Below are positions 1-9,312 of a DNA stretch of 64,000 nucleotides, one piece after another; position 1 is the stretch's first letter, and every line of letters starts with the position of its first letter. This DNA comes from Pseudidiomarina homiensis. GTDB taxonomy: Bacteria; Pseudomonadota; Gammaproteobacteria; Enterobacterales; Alteromonadaceae. The DNA lies in NCBI RefSeq assembly GCF_003987225.1, contig NZ_PIPX01000002.1, positions 248,001 to 312,000 of the forward strand, written 5' to 3'. Position numbers and translations under genes: made by a program. Below the pieces are notes generated by a model that worked only from the letters and a program-made list of their open reading frames with translations, did not search any database and was not told the origin of the DNA.

Positions 1-1319
1 GGGTGATTGTTGACGAAGTTGACACCTGCTATCGCGTGCTGGGTGCACTGCATAACCTCTATAAACCGATCGAAACGCGTTTTAAAGATTACATTGCGAT
101 TCCGAAGTCGAACGGTTACCAGTCATTGCATACGTCCTTGAAGGGGCCACACGGTATTCCTGTTGAGATTCAGATCCGCACCGAAGAAATGAACTTGATG
201 GCAGATCGCGGGGTTGCCGCGCATTGGCTCTATAAAACCGAAGAGAGCTCGGGTACGACCGCGCAGGTGCGGGCCCGCCGTTGGATGCAAAGTTTGCTCG
301 AACTGCAGCAAAGCACTGGTAATGCATTTGAATTTATTGAGAACGTGAAATCTGAACTGTTCCCAGAAGAAATTTATGTGTTTACCCCCGAGGGCCGCAT
401 CATTGAGCTCCCACAAGGTGCAACGCCAGTCGACTTTGCCTATGCGGTGCATACCGATATTGGTAACACCTGCATCGGTGCGCGAGTGAATCATAAAGTG
501 TATTCGTTGAGTAAGCCGCTTGAGACTGGCCAAACCGTTGAAATTAAAACAGCGCCAGGTTCACGCCCGAATATTGCTTGGCTGAACTTTGCGGTGACCG
601 GTAAGGCTCGTGCGAAAATCCGGCAGTATTTGAAAGGCCAAGAAACCCGCGAGGCGGAACAGCTTGGTGAGCGTTTGTTGCGCGCCGCACTGGGGCCAGT
701 GAATTATAATGATATTTCGGGCGCAGAGTTCGAGCGTGTCTGCGAAGAAGTCAAAGTCGAGTCGAAATCTCAATTGCTGCGGGAAATTGGTCTCGGCAAT
801 ATGATGTCGGTTGCGATTGCGAAACGTCTGTTGGGCGAAATGCAGCAGCTTAGAGACGAACAGCCGAGCAATGGCCGCGGACTCTCCATCAAAGGCGCCG
901 AAGGGTTGTTGGTGAGCTTCGCTAAATGTTGTCGACCGATTCCAGGCGATGACATTATTGCCCACGTTAGCCCAGGTAAAGGATTGGTTATCCATCGTCG
1001 CGAGTGCAAGAACGTGCGTGGCCATGAAGACGAGCCAGGCCGTTACTTCCCGGTACAGTGGGACAACAAGCCTGAAGCAGAATTTATTACTGAAGTACGG
1101 GTCGAGGTGGTGAACCACCAAGGGGCGTTGGCGAAGCTGACGTCAAATATTGCGGCCACCGGCTGCAACATTCACGGCCTGAAGACCGAAGAAGTCGATG
1201 CCAATATCTACTACATTGATGTGGCATTAACCGTTCATGATCGGAAGCAACTTGCTGATGTGATTCGTCATATTCGCAAGATGCCAGATGTACAACGCGT
1301 CGCGCGTTTAAGGAAATAA
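1..1319 (+). CDS. spoT: Bifunctional (p)ppGpp synthetase/hydrolase SpoT, 3' part
   Basis: The gene is open at the left edge, so the N-terminal HD hydrolase domain and the start of the synthetase domain lie outside the window. The visible 438 residues begin in the RelA/SpoT synthetase domain (DTCYRVLG, then [18 protein letters not shown] and EIQIRT). A TGS domain follows at about residues 122-185 ([15 protein letters not shown]), then the CC/zinc-binding region near 300-338 ([12 protein letters not shown]) and a C-terminal ACT domain at about 360-436. SpoT makes and degrades (p)ppGpp in the cytoplasm during the stringent response. I prefer SpoT to RelA because of the close match to E. coli SpoT in the synthetase segment and because ridA, trmH and recG follow, as in other gammaproteobacteria. 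Whether the hydrolase residues are intact cannot be seen here. Confidence 0.96.
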   Translation, partial: VIVDEVDTCYRVLGALHNLYKPIETRFKDYIAIPKSNGYQSLHTSLKGPHGIPVEIQIRTEEMNLMADRGVAAHWLYKTEESSGTTAQVRARRWMQSLLELQQSTGNAFEFIENVKSELFPEEIYVFTPEGRIIELPQGATPVDFAYAVHTDIGNTCIGARVNHKVYSLSKPLETGQTVEIKTAPGSRPNIAWLNFAVTGKARAKIRQYLKGQETREAEQLGERLLRAALGPVNYNDISGAEFERVCEEVKVESKSQLLREIGLGNMMSVAIAKRLLGEMQQLRDEQPSNGRGLSIKGAEGLLVSFAKCCRPIPGDDIIAHVSPGKGLVIHRRECKNVRGHEDEPGRYFPVQWDNKPEAEFITEVRVEVVNHQGALAKLTSNIAATGCNIHGLKTEEVDANIYYIDVALTVHDRKQLADVIRHIRKMPDVQRVARLRK

Positions 1320-1320
1320 C

Positions 1321-1713
1321 ATGTCAAAAGTCATTATTAATACCGACAAGGCACCAGCGGCGATTGGTACCTATTCACAAGCTGTGAAAATTGGCACAAC
1401 CGTTTACCTGTCGGGGCAAATTCCGTTTGTGCCTGAAACAATGGAATTCGTCAGCGAAGATTTTCGAGCACAAGCTGTGCAGGTGTTTAAGAACCTGTCA
1501 GCCGTGTGTGAAGCCGCCGGCGGTGAATTGCAAGATATGGTGAAAGTACAAATATACCTAACTGATCTAGGCCAATTCGCCATTGTGAATGAAGTGATGG
1601 CTGAATTTTTCCGCACGCCGTATCCTGCGCGCGCCGCTATCGGCGTGAAAGCTCTACCGAAGGGCGCGCAAATCGAAATTGACGGCGTCATGGAGTTACC
1701 GAGCACCAATTAA
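1321..1713 (+). CDS. ridA: RidA family enamine/imine deaminase
   Basis: RidA hydrolyses reactive enamine/imine intermediates such as 2-aminoacrylate released by PLP enzymes such as threonine dehydratase. The 130-residue length is normal for the family. The C-terminal signature [20 protein letters not shown] contains the substrate-binding Arg and the conserved Glu, and the N-terminal segment [15 protein letters not shown] is typical. The ATG lies one base after the spoT stop, so the two genes are probably co-transcribed. Its stop codon overlaps that of the convergent antiporter gene inside a 10-bp hairpin. Confidence 0.95.
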   Translation: MSKVIINTDKAPAAIGTYSQAVKIGTTVYLSGQIPFVPETMEFVSEDFRAQAVQVFKNLSAVCEAAGGELQDMVKVQIYLTDLGQFAIVNEVMAEFFRTPYPARAAIGVKALPKGAQIEIDGVMELPSTN

Positions 1714-1724
1714 GTGGTGCTCGG
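1699..1724. terminator. Hairpin spanning both stop codons of convergent ridA and nhaC-like gene
   Basis: A perfect 10-bp stem (CCGAGCACCA paired with its complement, 1699-1708 and 1715-1724) has a 6-nt loop, ATTAAG, which carries the overlapping stop codons of the two convergent genes. Only a short T-stretch follows on the plus side (CTTTTC), so its efficiency as an intrinsic terminator is uncertain. Confidence 0.6.
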
Positions 1725-3041
1725 CTCAAGCTTTTCACGCCCTTCTAACGGCTTACGCCAGATAATCATTGCTAGCGCCACAGCGCCAAGAATGAAGCAG
1801 TAGCCAGTATTCACACTCACTTGAATTGGCGTTAGCCCAAAGCTAGCGCCCATGAAGAGTGCTTGCGCACCGTACGGCAAGGCACCTTGCACCACACACG
1901 CAAAAATATCCAACAAACTCGCGCTTTGTCGTGGCGCTAGATTACCTTCTTCGGCAAGACGTTTACTGACTTCACCAGAGAGCAAAATCGTCACCGTATT
2001 ATTGGCTACCGCGAAGTTGGTGAGGCCAGTCAGGCCAGCCACGCCGAATGCGGCGCGTTGCTGCGGATGCTTGAATAAGCGCTTGGTGATATTACCGACC
2101 GTTGTCGCCAGAAACTTCAAACCACCTTGTTGACGGATCAGCGCCGACAGGCCACCAATTAGCAAGCTGAGCAAGAAAATTTCTTGCATGCTGGCGAAGC
2201 CCTTGTAGATGTCTTGACTGAACGCCACCCATTGATAGTCCACGGTCACCATGCCAAAGGCGGCGGCTAGAATAATACCAAGCGTCAGCACCGCAAAAAC
2301 GTTGAGTCCCATGACGGCCAGCACAATGATGAAGAAGTAAGGTAGGCTCAACCACAAATTCGCTTCCGGAATTTGCGGTGGAGTGGCGCCCGTATCGTAG
2401 CTGATCAACCACAAAATCGTAATGACCGCAGCTGGAATTGCTATTTTCAGGTTGGCTTTAAACTTGTCACTCATATTACAGCCCTGCGTGCGCGTGGCTG
2501 CAATCGTCGTATCAGAAATGATGGACAAGTTGTCACCAAACATGGCCCCGCTCACCAAAACCCCTGCTAATAGTGGCAGGTCGATGCCTGACGCTTGGCC
2601 AAGACCTAAGGCCACTGGCGCCAAAGCACCTAGGGTGCCCATCGAGGTGCCCATAGCGGTCGATACGACGGCGGCGATAATGAATAAGCCCGGTAGTAAG
2701 AAGCTGGCGGGAATCACGTGTAACCCCAAGGCAACCATGGCGTCGACCCCACCCGTAGCGGCAGCGACGGTGGAAAACGCGCCTGCGAGCAGATAGATCA
2801 TACACATGGTGACAATGTTGCGATCACCGACACCGGCAACGAAGGTGTTGATACGCTCTTCAAAGGCCTGCTTGCTGAGCAGTACGCCTAAAATGATTGC
2901 TGGGAGAATGGCCACCGGGCTTGCCAGTTGGTAAAACGCCATATCGACGCCGGTAGCTTGAAAGTAAATACCGGCACCTAGAAAAAGTGCAAGAAAGAGC
3001 CCCAGTGGGAGCAGCGCACGAGCGCTAGCAGCTTCAGTCAT
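1710..3041 (-). CDS. NhaC-family Na+/H+ antiporter-like membrane transporter
   Basis: This is a 443-residue integral membrane protein with about 11-12 hydrophobic segments. The signature [16 protein letters not shown] near residue 170 and the preceding [14 protein letters not shown] fit the NhaC/Na_H_antiporter family (PF03553), whose members exchange sodium (and sometimes amino or organic acids) for protons. The substrate cannot be fixed from sequence. It is transcribed alone and converges on ridA. Its start lies 154 bp from the divergent GNAT-nitrilase gene. Confidence 0.85.
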   Translation of the reverse strand: MTEAASARALLPLGLFLALFLGAGIYFQATGVDMAFYQLASPVAILPAIILGVLLSKQAFEERINTFVAGVGDRNIVTMCMIYLLAGAFSTVAAATGGVDAMVALGLHVIPASFLLPGLFIIAAVVSTAMGTSMGTLGALAPVALGLGQASGIDLPLLAGVLVSGAMFGDNLSIISDTTIAATRTQGCNMSDKFKANLKIAIPAAVITILWLISYDTGATPPQIPEANLWLSLPYFFIIVLAVMGLNVFAVLTLGIILAAAFGMVTVDYQWVAFSQDIYKGFASMQEIFLLSLLIGGLSALIRQQGGLKFLATTVGNITKRLFKHPQQRAAFGVAGLTGLTNFAVANNTVTILLSGEVSKRLAEEGNLAPRQSASLLDIFACVVQGALPYGAQALFMGASFGLTPIQVSVNTGYCFILGAVALAMIIWRKPLEGREKLEPSTT

Positions 3042-3195
3042 AAGTTAGCGTACCTTTATAATTTTATTTGGACGTCCAGAAGTGTATACATCCTTAACTT
3101 CGGGTGCAAGAGCCAAAGCCGATTAGCTGTTGCCAATTACCGCGACTTCGTCATACTAAGTTACATGTTGTACTAAGGAATATGAAGGATGTCGA
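3042..3195. promoter_or_regulatory. Divergent promoter region with TGGACGTCCA palindrome
   Basis: This gap separates the antiporter gene (minus) from the GNAT-nitrilase gene (plus) and must hold both promoters. It contains a perfect 10-bp palindrome, TGGACGTCCA, at 3069-3078, 28-37 bp upstream of the antiporter start, which could be an operator. No regulator is identified. A GAAGGA Shine-Dalgarno-like run precedes the plus-strand ATG at 3196. Confidence 0.35.
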
Positions 3196-4719
3196 ATGAG
3201 CCCTGATGATCTGCACTTGCAGTTGCGCAATTTACGCAAAGAGGATTACCCACAACTCAAAGCGTTAATGGATAAAGTCTACCCTGATATTGGTGGCGCT
3301 TGGGGTGAGCATACCATCCTGAAACTGGTGAAAGAATTTCCTGAAGGGCAAATCTGTTTAGAAGACAATGGCCAACTCGTCGGTGTCGCATTGACCGTGC
3401 AAGTAAAGTACGCGCGCTTCAGCAATCCGCACACGTACGACGACTTGATGGACGCCCGCGAAAACATTCTTAATGATCGCAAAGGCGACGCACTTTACGG
3501 CCTCGATGTACTGATCCATCCTGATTACCGTGGTTTCCGCTTAGGGCGCCGTTTGTACGACGCGCGTAAAGAACTTTGCCGTCAGCTCAACCTGAAAGCG
3601 ATTCTAGCTGGTGGTCGTATAGTGAACTTCCACAAATACGCCGACGAATTGACACCTGGGCAATACATTGAAGGCGTACACCGCCGTGAGATTTATGATC
3701 CTATTCTCACTTTCCAGTTAGCCAACGATTTCACTGTGAAGCGCTTACTCGGTAAATATTTACCGGAAGACAAACGCTCGGTAGGTTTTGCGACCTTGCT
3801 CGAGTGGAACAACTTTTTGTACGAGCCGTCCGACAATATTCTCGGCAGCCGTATTCGTAACGTGCGCATTGGCGCTGTGCAGTGGCAGATGCGTGAAATT
3901 GACTCAGTGGAAGAAATGCTCAAGCAAGTGGAGTACTTTGTTGATGCCATGTCGAGCTACCAAAGTGACTTTGCGGTATTCCCGGAGTTTTTTAATGCGC
4001 CATTGATGGGCCTTACCGATCAAAGCCAGCAAAAAGATGCGATTCGCTTCTTGGCGGGTTACACCGAACGCTTCAAACGTGAAATGTCGCAAATGGCAGT
4101 CAGTTATAACGTCAACATCATTACCGGTTCGATGCCTCTTGATGAAGACGACGTGATCTACAACGTCTCGTACTTGTGTCGCCGCGACGGCACCATCGAA
4201 GAGCAGCGCAAGATCCACGTAACACCGCACGAGAAGCGCGATTGGGTGATCGAAGGTGGGAATCACGTGCAAGTGTTCGACACCGATGCTGGCAAGATCG
4301 GTATTTTGATTTGTTACGACGTTGAGTTCCCTGAGTTAGGCCGACTCATGGCCGCCGAAGGCCTCGAAATTCTTTTCGTGCCGTTCTGGACCGATACGCG
4401 TAATGCCTATTTGCGTGTGCGCCACTGTGCGCAAGCGCGGGCGGTTGAAAATGAATGCTATGTGGTCACTTGCGGTAGTGTCGGTAATTTACCTCAGGTC
4501 GAAAGCCTCGATGTGCAGTATGCACAGTCAGCAGTGTTCTCACCATCGGACTTCGCCTTCCCGTACGATGCGATCTTGGCGGAGACGACACCGAACACCG
4601 AGCAATTGATTTTCTCTGATCTAAACTTAGATGAATTGCGGTATTTACATCACGAGGGGTCGGTCACTAACTTAAAAGACAGACGCACCGACATCTACGA
4701 AGTCACCAGGAAATGGTAA
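3196..4719 (+). CDS. GNAT acetyltransferase fused to nitrilase-superfamily C-N hydrolase
   Basis: A two-domain 507-residue protein. Residues about 6-165 are a GNAT N-acetyltransferase with an acetyl-CoA loop at YRGFRLGRRLYDAR. Residues about 220-490 are a carbon-nitrogen hydrolase with the full catalytic triad: Glu264 in FPEFFNAPL, Lys339 in QRKIHVTPHEK and Cys373 in ILICYDVEFPE. The nitrilase superfamily cleaves or forms amide bonds on small molecules or peptides. This fused branch is widespread in bacteria but I know of no established substrate. No signal peptide is visible, so it should be cytoplasmic. It is followed by a REP-like inverted pair and an acyl-CoA ligase, and neighbours a deacetylase operon, which suggests a link to acyl or amide metabolism. 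That link is inference. Confidence 0.9.
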   Translation: MSPDDLHLQLRNLRKEDYPQLKALMDKVYPDIGGAWGEHTILKLVKEFPEGQICLEDNGQLVGVALTVQVKYARFSNPHTYDDLMDARENILNDRKGDALYGLDVLIHPDYRGFRLGRRLYDARKELCRQLNLKAILAGGRIVNFHKYADELTPGQYIEGVHRREIYDPILTFQLANDFTVKRLLGKYLPEDKRSVGFATLLEWNNFLYEPSDNILGSRIRNVRIGAVQWQMREIDSVEEMLKQVEYFVDAMSSYQSDFAVFPEFFNAPLMGLTDQSQQKDAIRFLAGYTERFKREMSQMAVSYNVNIITGSMPLDEDDVIYNVSYLCRRDGTIEEQRKIHVTPHEKRDWVIEGGNHVQVFDTDAGKIGILICYDVEFPELGRLMAAEGLEILFVPFWTDTRNAYLRVRHCAQARAVENECYVVTCGSVGNLPQVESLDVQYAQSAVFSPSDFAFPYDAILAETTPNTEQLIFSDLNLDELRYLHHEGSVTNLKDRRTDIYEVTRKW

Positions 4720-4732
4720 AAGCCGACGTTCT

Positions 4733-4820
4733 GTAGCCCGTGGTTCTACCACGGGGGGATTTGAATTGAACGGGCATGGTCGAAACGTCAGGAGTGACCC
4801 GTGGTAGAACCACGGGCTAC
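4733..4820. repeat. Inverted pair of REP-like palindromes (REPIN-like)
   Basis: Two 23-bp sequences (4733-4755 and 4798-4820) are exact reverse complements separated by 42 bp. Each unit is itself palindromic (CCCGTGGT, three bases, ACCACGGG). This is the organisation of a REP doublet. It occupies the gap between the GNAT-nitrilase and acyl-CoA ligase genes, and the second unit contains a GTG that could be mistaken for the ligase start. Confidence 0.8.
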
Positions 4821-4825
4821 CAAAC

Positions 4826-4846
4826 GCGAACAACGAACAACGAGGG
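4826..4846 (+). repeat. Short GAACAACG repeat just upstream of ligase gene
   Basis: GCGAACAACGAACAACGAG resembles the end of the RAAYAGC-type repeats found at 11337-11420 and 61526-61557. The last bases, CGAGGG, may also act as the ribosome binding site for the ATG at 4855. Confidence 0.4.
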
Positions 4847-4854
4847 TATTTTCT

Positions 4855-6504
4855 ATGGCGGTAAAACTGATTTCTCCAGCGGACGAAGCCTATAACTATC
4901 CGCTTCTGATCAAACAGCTCTTGCTGTCAGCCGAGCGCTATGCCGGCGATAACGAAATCGTTGGCGGTAACAATGGACAGCGCTTTAGCTATGCCGAATT
5001 TATCGAGCGCGTGCATCGCTTAGCCAATGTCTTGACCGAAGCGGGCGTCAAAGAAGGCGATACAGTTGCTGTGCTGGATTGGGATACGCCGCGTTACCTC
5101 GAGTGTTTCTTTGCCATCCCGATGATTGGTGCGGTGCTCCACACGGTCAATGTGCGTTTGGCTTCCGAGCAAGTGGTTTACACCATGAATCATGCACAGG
5201 ATGACTTGGTGTTAGTGCATGATGACTTTTTGCCGTTGATCGCTAAGGTGCAAGACCAATTAACGACAGTGAAAGGTTACATCCAACTCACCGACGAAGC
5301 CCAAGCCCCTGATGCACCGCTCGAGGTCATGGGCGACTACGAAAGCTTGCTAGCAGGCGCTATGACGGAGTTCGATTTTCCCGACTTTGATGAAAATGCG
5401 ATTGCGACGACCTTCTATACCACGGGTACGACAGGCAATCCGAAAGGCGTGTTTTTCTCGCATCGGCAATTGGTATTGCATACCTTGGCGCTGTCAGCAA
5501 CCACCAGCATGAACGACAACATGCAGTTGATGCAGGCGTCGAGTGTGTACATGCCGATCACGCCGATGTTCCATGTGCATGCTTGGGGCGTGCCGTACGT
5601 TGCCACCATGATGGGCTTGAAGCAGGTTTATCCTGGTCGCTACGAGCCTGCCACCCTGCTGAAACTGTACATGACCGAAAAAGTGACCTTCTCGCATTGT
5701 GTGCCAACGATTCTGCAGATGGTCTTAAGTAGTGAAAAAGCGAAAGCCATTGATTTTAGTGGCTGGCAGGTATTGATTGGCGGCAGTGCGCTCACCGAAG
5801 GACTAGCCAAGGCTGCGCTGGAACGCGGCATTCAGATCTATACCGGTTACGGTATGTCGGAGACTTGTCCACTGCTGAGCACCACGTGGATGCCGCTTGA
5901 TGCCGATAGCTTCAGTATGGAGCAACAAGTGCGTACCCGCGTGCAAACAGGTAAGCCGGTGCCGCTAGTGAATATGCGCATTATTGATGATAACGGCCGG
6001 TTCTTACCGCACGATGGTAAGGCGATGGGCGAAGTTGTGGTGCGTACCCCGTGGCTCACGCAAGGCTATTTGCACGAGCCGGAAAAGAGCGACGAGCTAT
6101 GGGCCAACGGTTGGATGCACACTGGTGACGTTGGCAGTATCGATAATAGCTACACGTTGCAAATCCGTGACCGCATTAAGGATGTGATCAAAACCGGTGG
6201 CGAGTGGGTGTCGTCCCTCGATATTGAGAACTTGATTAGCCAGCACCCTGACATTGAGCTCTCGGCAGTGATCGGTTTGCCTGATGATGAGTGGGGCGAG
6301 CGGCCGCATGCGGTGGTGACCGTGCGTGAAGGTGCGCAGGTTGATCAACAAGCAGTGGCTGACTTTATGCAGAAGTTTGTCGATGAAGGCCACATCGAGA
6401 AGTGGGCCATTCCAGATACCATCAAAGTGGTGGATGAGATTCCACGGACCAGTGTCGGCAAAGTCGACAAAAAACTGATCCGTAGTCAACTGCAGGAAGG
6501 TTAG
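4855..6504 (+). CDS. AMP-forming acyl-CoA ligase (medium/long-chain type)
   Basis: A 549-residue ANL-superfamily enzyme that activates a carboxylic acid to its acyl-CoA through an acyl-adenylate. Key motifs are the P-loop FYTTGTTGNPKGVFFSHR, the adenine-binding YGMSETCPL, the hinge region RDRIKDVIKTGGEWVSS and the catalytic C-terminal lysine in TSVGKVDKKLI. Length and sequence resemble AlkK/FadD-like fatty-acid ligases, but chain-length preference is not predictable. I chose the ATG at 4855 because a GTG 54 bases upstream falls inside the REP-like repeat and would add an atypical basic leader. The gene ends 7 bp before the convergent deacetylase gene, with no clear terminator between them. 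Confidence 0.9.
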   Translation: MAVKLISPADEAYNYPLLIKQLLLSAERYAGDNEIVGGNNGQRFSYAEFIERVHRLANVLTEAGVKEGDTVAVLDWDTPRYLECFFAIPMIGAVLHTVNVRLASEQVVYTMNHAQDDLVLVHDDFLPLIAKVQDQLTTVKGYIQLTDEAQAPDAPLEVMGDYESLLAGAMTEFDFPDFDENAIATTFYTTGTTGNPKGVFFSHRQLVLHTLALSATTSMNDNMQLMQASSVYMPITPMFHVHAWGVPYVATMMGLKQVYPGRYEPATLLKLYMTEKVTFSHCVPTILQMVLSSEKAKAIDFSGWQVLIGGSALTEGLAKAALERGIQIYTGYGMSETCPLLSTTWMPLDADSFSMEQQVRTRVQTGKPVPLVNMRIIDDNGRFLPHDGKAMGEVVVRTPWLTQGYLHEPEKSDELWANGWMHTGDVGSIDNSYTLQIRDRIKDVIKTGGEWVSSLDIENLISQHPDIELSAVIGLPDDEWGERPHAVVTVREGAQVDQQAVADFMQKFVDEGHIEKWAIPDTIKVVDEIPRTSVGKVDKKLIRSQLQEG

Positions 6505-6511
6505 CTCTTTA

Positions 6512-7429
6512 TTAAATTAAGCCTTTGATGAATGCGACCACACTTCGTCCCAACGAGCTGTGGTCGTAGCCTCCTTCAAGCATGCCAACAATGCGACCCG
6601 AACAAAACTGTTCGGCGTAGCCCTTTAATTCTTTGGCGATCCAAAAGTAATCATCTTCACGCAGCTTAAAGTTACCCATGTCGTCTTCGGCATGCCCATC
6701 AAATCCGGCCGAAACGAGAATGAGCTGCGGTTCAAAGCGTTCCAGTGCCGGCCACCAACGTGCCATGACTTCTTTGCGCCAAGTTTCGCCGGCAGTGCCA
6801 GCGGGCATTGGCGAATTGATGATATGTGGGCTAATGGTGTCGGCTCCGGTGTCAGGGTAAAACGGATGCTGGAAAGATGAACACAGTAATACGCGTTCGT
6901 CATTAAAGAAGATGTCCTCGGTACCGTTGCCGTGATGAACATCGAAATCAATGATGGCCACGCGCTCAAGTTGATGCGCACTCATGGCATGGGTTGCAGC
7001 AACCGCAATATTGTTAAAAATGCAGAAGCCCATGGCCTTGTCGTAGCAAGCATGATGCCCCGGCGGGCGCACCACGCAGAACGCACGTTGATTGTCGCCC
7101 TGCATAACTTCATCTACCGCACTGACACCACAACCTGCAGCGTAGAGCGCGGCATCTAGTGAGCCGGGCGTCATCAGTGTGTCAGGATCAAGCCAAATGT
7201 GACCTTCGGCGGGGGCGCGGGCAAACACATCGTTCACATAGTCGACGCTATGGGTGTGATAGAGCTGCTCTTGCGTCGCCTTGCTACCATCGCGTTGGCT
7301 AATCGCTAACTCGAGGCCGGAGCGAATAATCTGATCATTAATGGCACTAAGACGCGCAGGTTCCTCGGGATGTACCTCGGTGACTTGATGCTGCATGCAT
7401 TGCGGATGGCTAAATACAGTAATCGACAT
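6512..7429 (-). CDS. HDAC-family (arginase/deacetylase fold) deacetylase
   Basis: A 305-residue zinc-dependent deacetylase of the class II HDAC / acetylpolyamine amidohydrolase / AcuC group. The catalytic His pair is in RPPGHHACYDKAMGFC. Zinc ligands are in DFDVHHGNGTEDIF and SAGFDGHAEDDMGN, and the C-terminal EGGYD glycine-tyrosine element is present. It removes acetyl or related acyl groups from lysine side chains or polyamines in the cytoplasm. It is the last gene of a minus-strand operon, starting one base after the stop of a CoA-transferase/GNAT fusion. That arrangement recalls Bacillus acuA-acuC, where a GNAT and an HDAC-like enzyme control acetyl-CoA synthetase by acetylation. Whether that logic applies here is inference. 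Confidence 0.92.
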   Translation of the reverse strand: MSITVFSHPQCMQHQVTEVHPEEPARLSAINDQIIRSGLELAISQRDGSKATQEQLYHTHSVDYVNDVFARAPAEGHIWLDPDTLMTPGSLDAALYAAGCGVSAVDEVMQGDNQRAFCVVRPPGHHACYDKAMGFCIFNNIAVAATHAMSAHQLERVAIIDFDVHHGNGTEDIFFNDERVLLCSSFQHPFYPDTGADTISPHIINSPMPAGTAGETWRKEVMARWWPALERFEPQLILVSAGFDGHAEDDMGNFKLREDDYFWIAKELKGYAEQFCSGRIVGMLEGGYDHSSLGRSVVAFIKGLI

Positions 7430-7430
7430 G

Positions 7431-9296
7431 TTACGACTCGTCGCTAGTAGTAAGTGGAAGCTTCAAGTGAACTTCACCTGGTTCCTCACTTGGTAAACGT
7501 TTAAAGCCAGCGCGTTCGAATACCGCTAGCATCTTATGATTTTCGGCTCGCACGTAGGCGACCATGTGGTCGATATCGCGTAGTTTGGCAATGCGGATCA
7601 TTTCGTCCAGTAAGCGACTGGCCATGCCTTTGCCCTGATGAATTTCACGGGTAACAAAAGCCACTTCGCAGCTGTTGTTTTGCGGCACATAATAATAGCG
7701 ACCGACGGCTTGAATTTCGGCTGCAGATCCCTTCTGGCGCACAATACAGAGAGCAAGATCGGTCGCTTGATCAACACTCACCAGGGTACAGGATTTTTCC
7801 CGACTCATTTGCGTTGGCACAGTGTTGTAACGCATTTGCAGGGTTTCTTTGGTATGCGAGTAGAAGAATTCCTGCAAGCGCCGCTCATCACTTGGATTAA
7901 GAGGACGTAAGTCATAGCATTGGCCATCGATGTTTAATTCACGAAAACCGACGCTGCCAAGTTCAGGAACTTCCACCGATTTGATGGTTTGGTAGTTGGG
8001 CACGTAATAGTGTTTGCGCACTTCTTCAAGGAGTTGCTGGCGGAACTTCGGATGGGCCACTCGAATAAGCTCAAGGGCGCGTTCGCGAATGCTTTTGCCG
8101 CGCAACGAAGCGACACCAAATTCGGTAACCACGTAATAAACATGTGCCCGCGACGTCGCGACTCCGACGCCCTCCGTAAGGTGCGGGACAATCCGTGAGA
8201 TGGTGCCGTTTTTAGCGGTCGAGGGCAGCGCAATAACCGGCTTTCCACCCTTACTCATCGAAGCACCGCGGCTGAAGTCGACGTGCCCACCAATGCCACT
8301 ATAGAACTGATGGCCAATCGAGTCCGACACAACTTGACCCGTTAGGTCGACTTCGATCGCACTATTAATCGAAATCATGTTGTCGTTGCGGGCAATATTG
8401 GCCGGCGAATTCACATACTCACTTGGGTAAAAACCAATGTGTGGATTGCCATCGACAAAGTCGTACAAGGCTTTACTGCCAACGCAGAAACTGGTGACAG
8501 CTTTGTGCTGGTGGTAGGTCTTTTTGCGGTTATTAATGACCCCTTTTTGCATCAATTCCATGATGCCATCGGTGATCATTTCGCTATGAACGCCCAAGTC
8601 TTTATGGTTACCGAGGTAGCGCAAAACTGCGTCGCAAATGTTGCCAAAGCCAATTTGAATGGTGGCGCCGTCATCGATCAGCAATGACACATACTGACCG
8701 ATCCGTTCGGTAACCGCATCGAGTTCAGTGGCTTCGATTTCTGGGAGCTCTGCTTCAGCTTCAAAAAAAGCGTCAATTTGCCCTTTGTGAATAAATGCTT
8801 GGCCGAAGGTCACGGGCATTTTGGGATTGACTTGGGCAATTACTTTTTTCGCCGCTTTTAGCGCTGACGAAACAATATCCACGGAAACGCCAAGTGAATG
8901 ATAGCCATATTTGTCGGCAGGGCTGACCATGATCAACGCGGCATCGAGCGGAAGTATATCTTCAGAAAACAGGTAGGGAATGTCCGACATGAAGCACGGC
9001 GTATAGTCCGCTCGCCCTTCGGCTACCGCAGTGCGAACCTGAGGACCGCCAATGAACAGACTGTTGATCTTAAACTGCTGAGTATAGCGTGGCTCAGCCC
9101 ACTGGTTGTCGCCGAGTGCATACACTTGCACGATTTCGATATCGTGCAAGTGTTGACTGTGGGCCATCAGGTCATTGATCAGCGCGTGCGGTACCGCAGC
9201 ATGGGAGCCGATGAAAATGCGGTTGCCGGACTTCAGTAGCTGCTGCCAATGGGTAAGTTTACCCTCGACCATTAAACTACCTTGCGGACCTGCCAT
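7431..9296 (-). CDS. Acetyl-CoA hydrolase/CoA-transferase fused to C-terminal GNAT domain
   Basis: A 621-residue fusion. Residues about 1-440 belong to the acetyl-CoA hydrolase/transferase family (Ach1, AarC, 4-hydroxybutyrate CoA-transferase). LGVHSEMITDG probably carries the catalytic Glu that forms the glutamyl-CoA thioester, and VTEFGVASLRGKSIRERA is the family C-terminal signature. Residues about 460-615 form a GNAT acetyltransferase with the acetyl-CoA loop EIHQGKGMASRLLDEM. The enzyme should move CoA between acids or hydrolyse acetyl-CoA, and the GNAT part could acetylate a protein or small molecule. I chose the ATG at 9296 because AGGAGG sits 5 bases upstream; an ATG at 9332 would overlap the upstream gene. 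It lies between an M20 hydrolase and an HDAC deacetylase with spacings of 16 and 1 bp, so the three form an operon. Confidence 0.9.
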   Translation of the reverse strand: MAGPQGSLMVEGKLTHWQQLLKSGNRIFIGSHAAVPHALINDLMAHSQHLHDIEIVQVYALGDNQWAEPRYTQQFKINSLFIGGPQVRTAVAEGRADYTPCFMSDIPYLFSEDILPLDAALIMVSPADKYGYHSLGVSVDIVSSALKAAKKVIAQVNPKMPVTFGQAFIHKGQIDAFFEAEAELPEIEATELDAVTERIGQYVSLLIDDGATIQIGFGNICDAVLRYLGNHKDLGVHSEMITDGIMELMQKGVINNRKKTYHQHKAVTSFCVGSKALYDFVDGNPHIGFYPSEYVNSPANIARNDNMISINSAIEVDLTGQVVSDSIGHQFYSGIGGHVDFSRGASMSKGGKPVIALPSTAKNGTISRIVPHLTEGVGVATSRAHVYYVVTEFGVASLRGKSIRERALELIRVAHPKFRQQLLEEVRKHYYVPNYQTIKSVEVPELGSVGFRELNIDGQCYDLRPLNPSDERRLQEFFYSHTKETLQMRYNTVPTQMSREKSCTLVSVDQATDLALCIVRQKGSAAEIQAVGRYYYVPQNNSCEVAFVTREIHQGKGMASRLLDEMIRIAKLRDIDHMVAYVRAENHKMLAVFERAGFKRLPSEEPGEVHLKLPLTTSDES

Positions 9297-9312
9297 CGCA
9301 ACCTCCTGTTGG

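Noticed and set aside
561-1121. 186-codon open frame on the minus strand inside spoT
   Set aside because: Lies wholly opposite a well-conserved gene and has no recognisable motif or ribosome site; a coding shadow.
4801-4854. GTG start for the acyl-CoA ligase at 4801
   Set aside because: It falls inside the REP-like repeat and adds a basic, low-quality leader; ATG 4855 starts the normal family N-terminus.
6512-7429. HDAC-family gene as a eukaryotic acquisition
   Set aside because: This family is common in bacteria (AcuC, acetylpolyamine amidohydrolases) and the base use looks like that of its neighbours.
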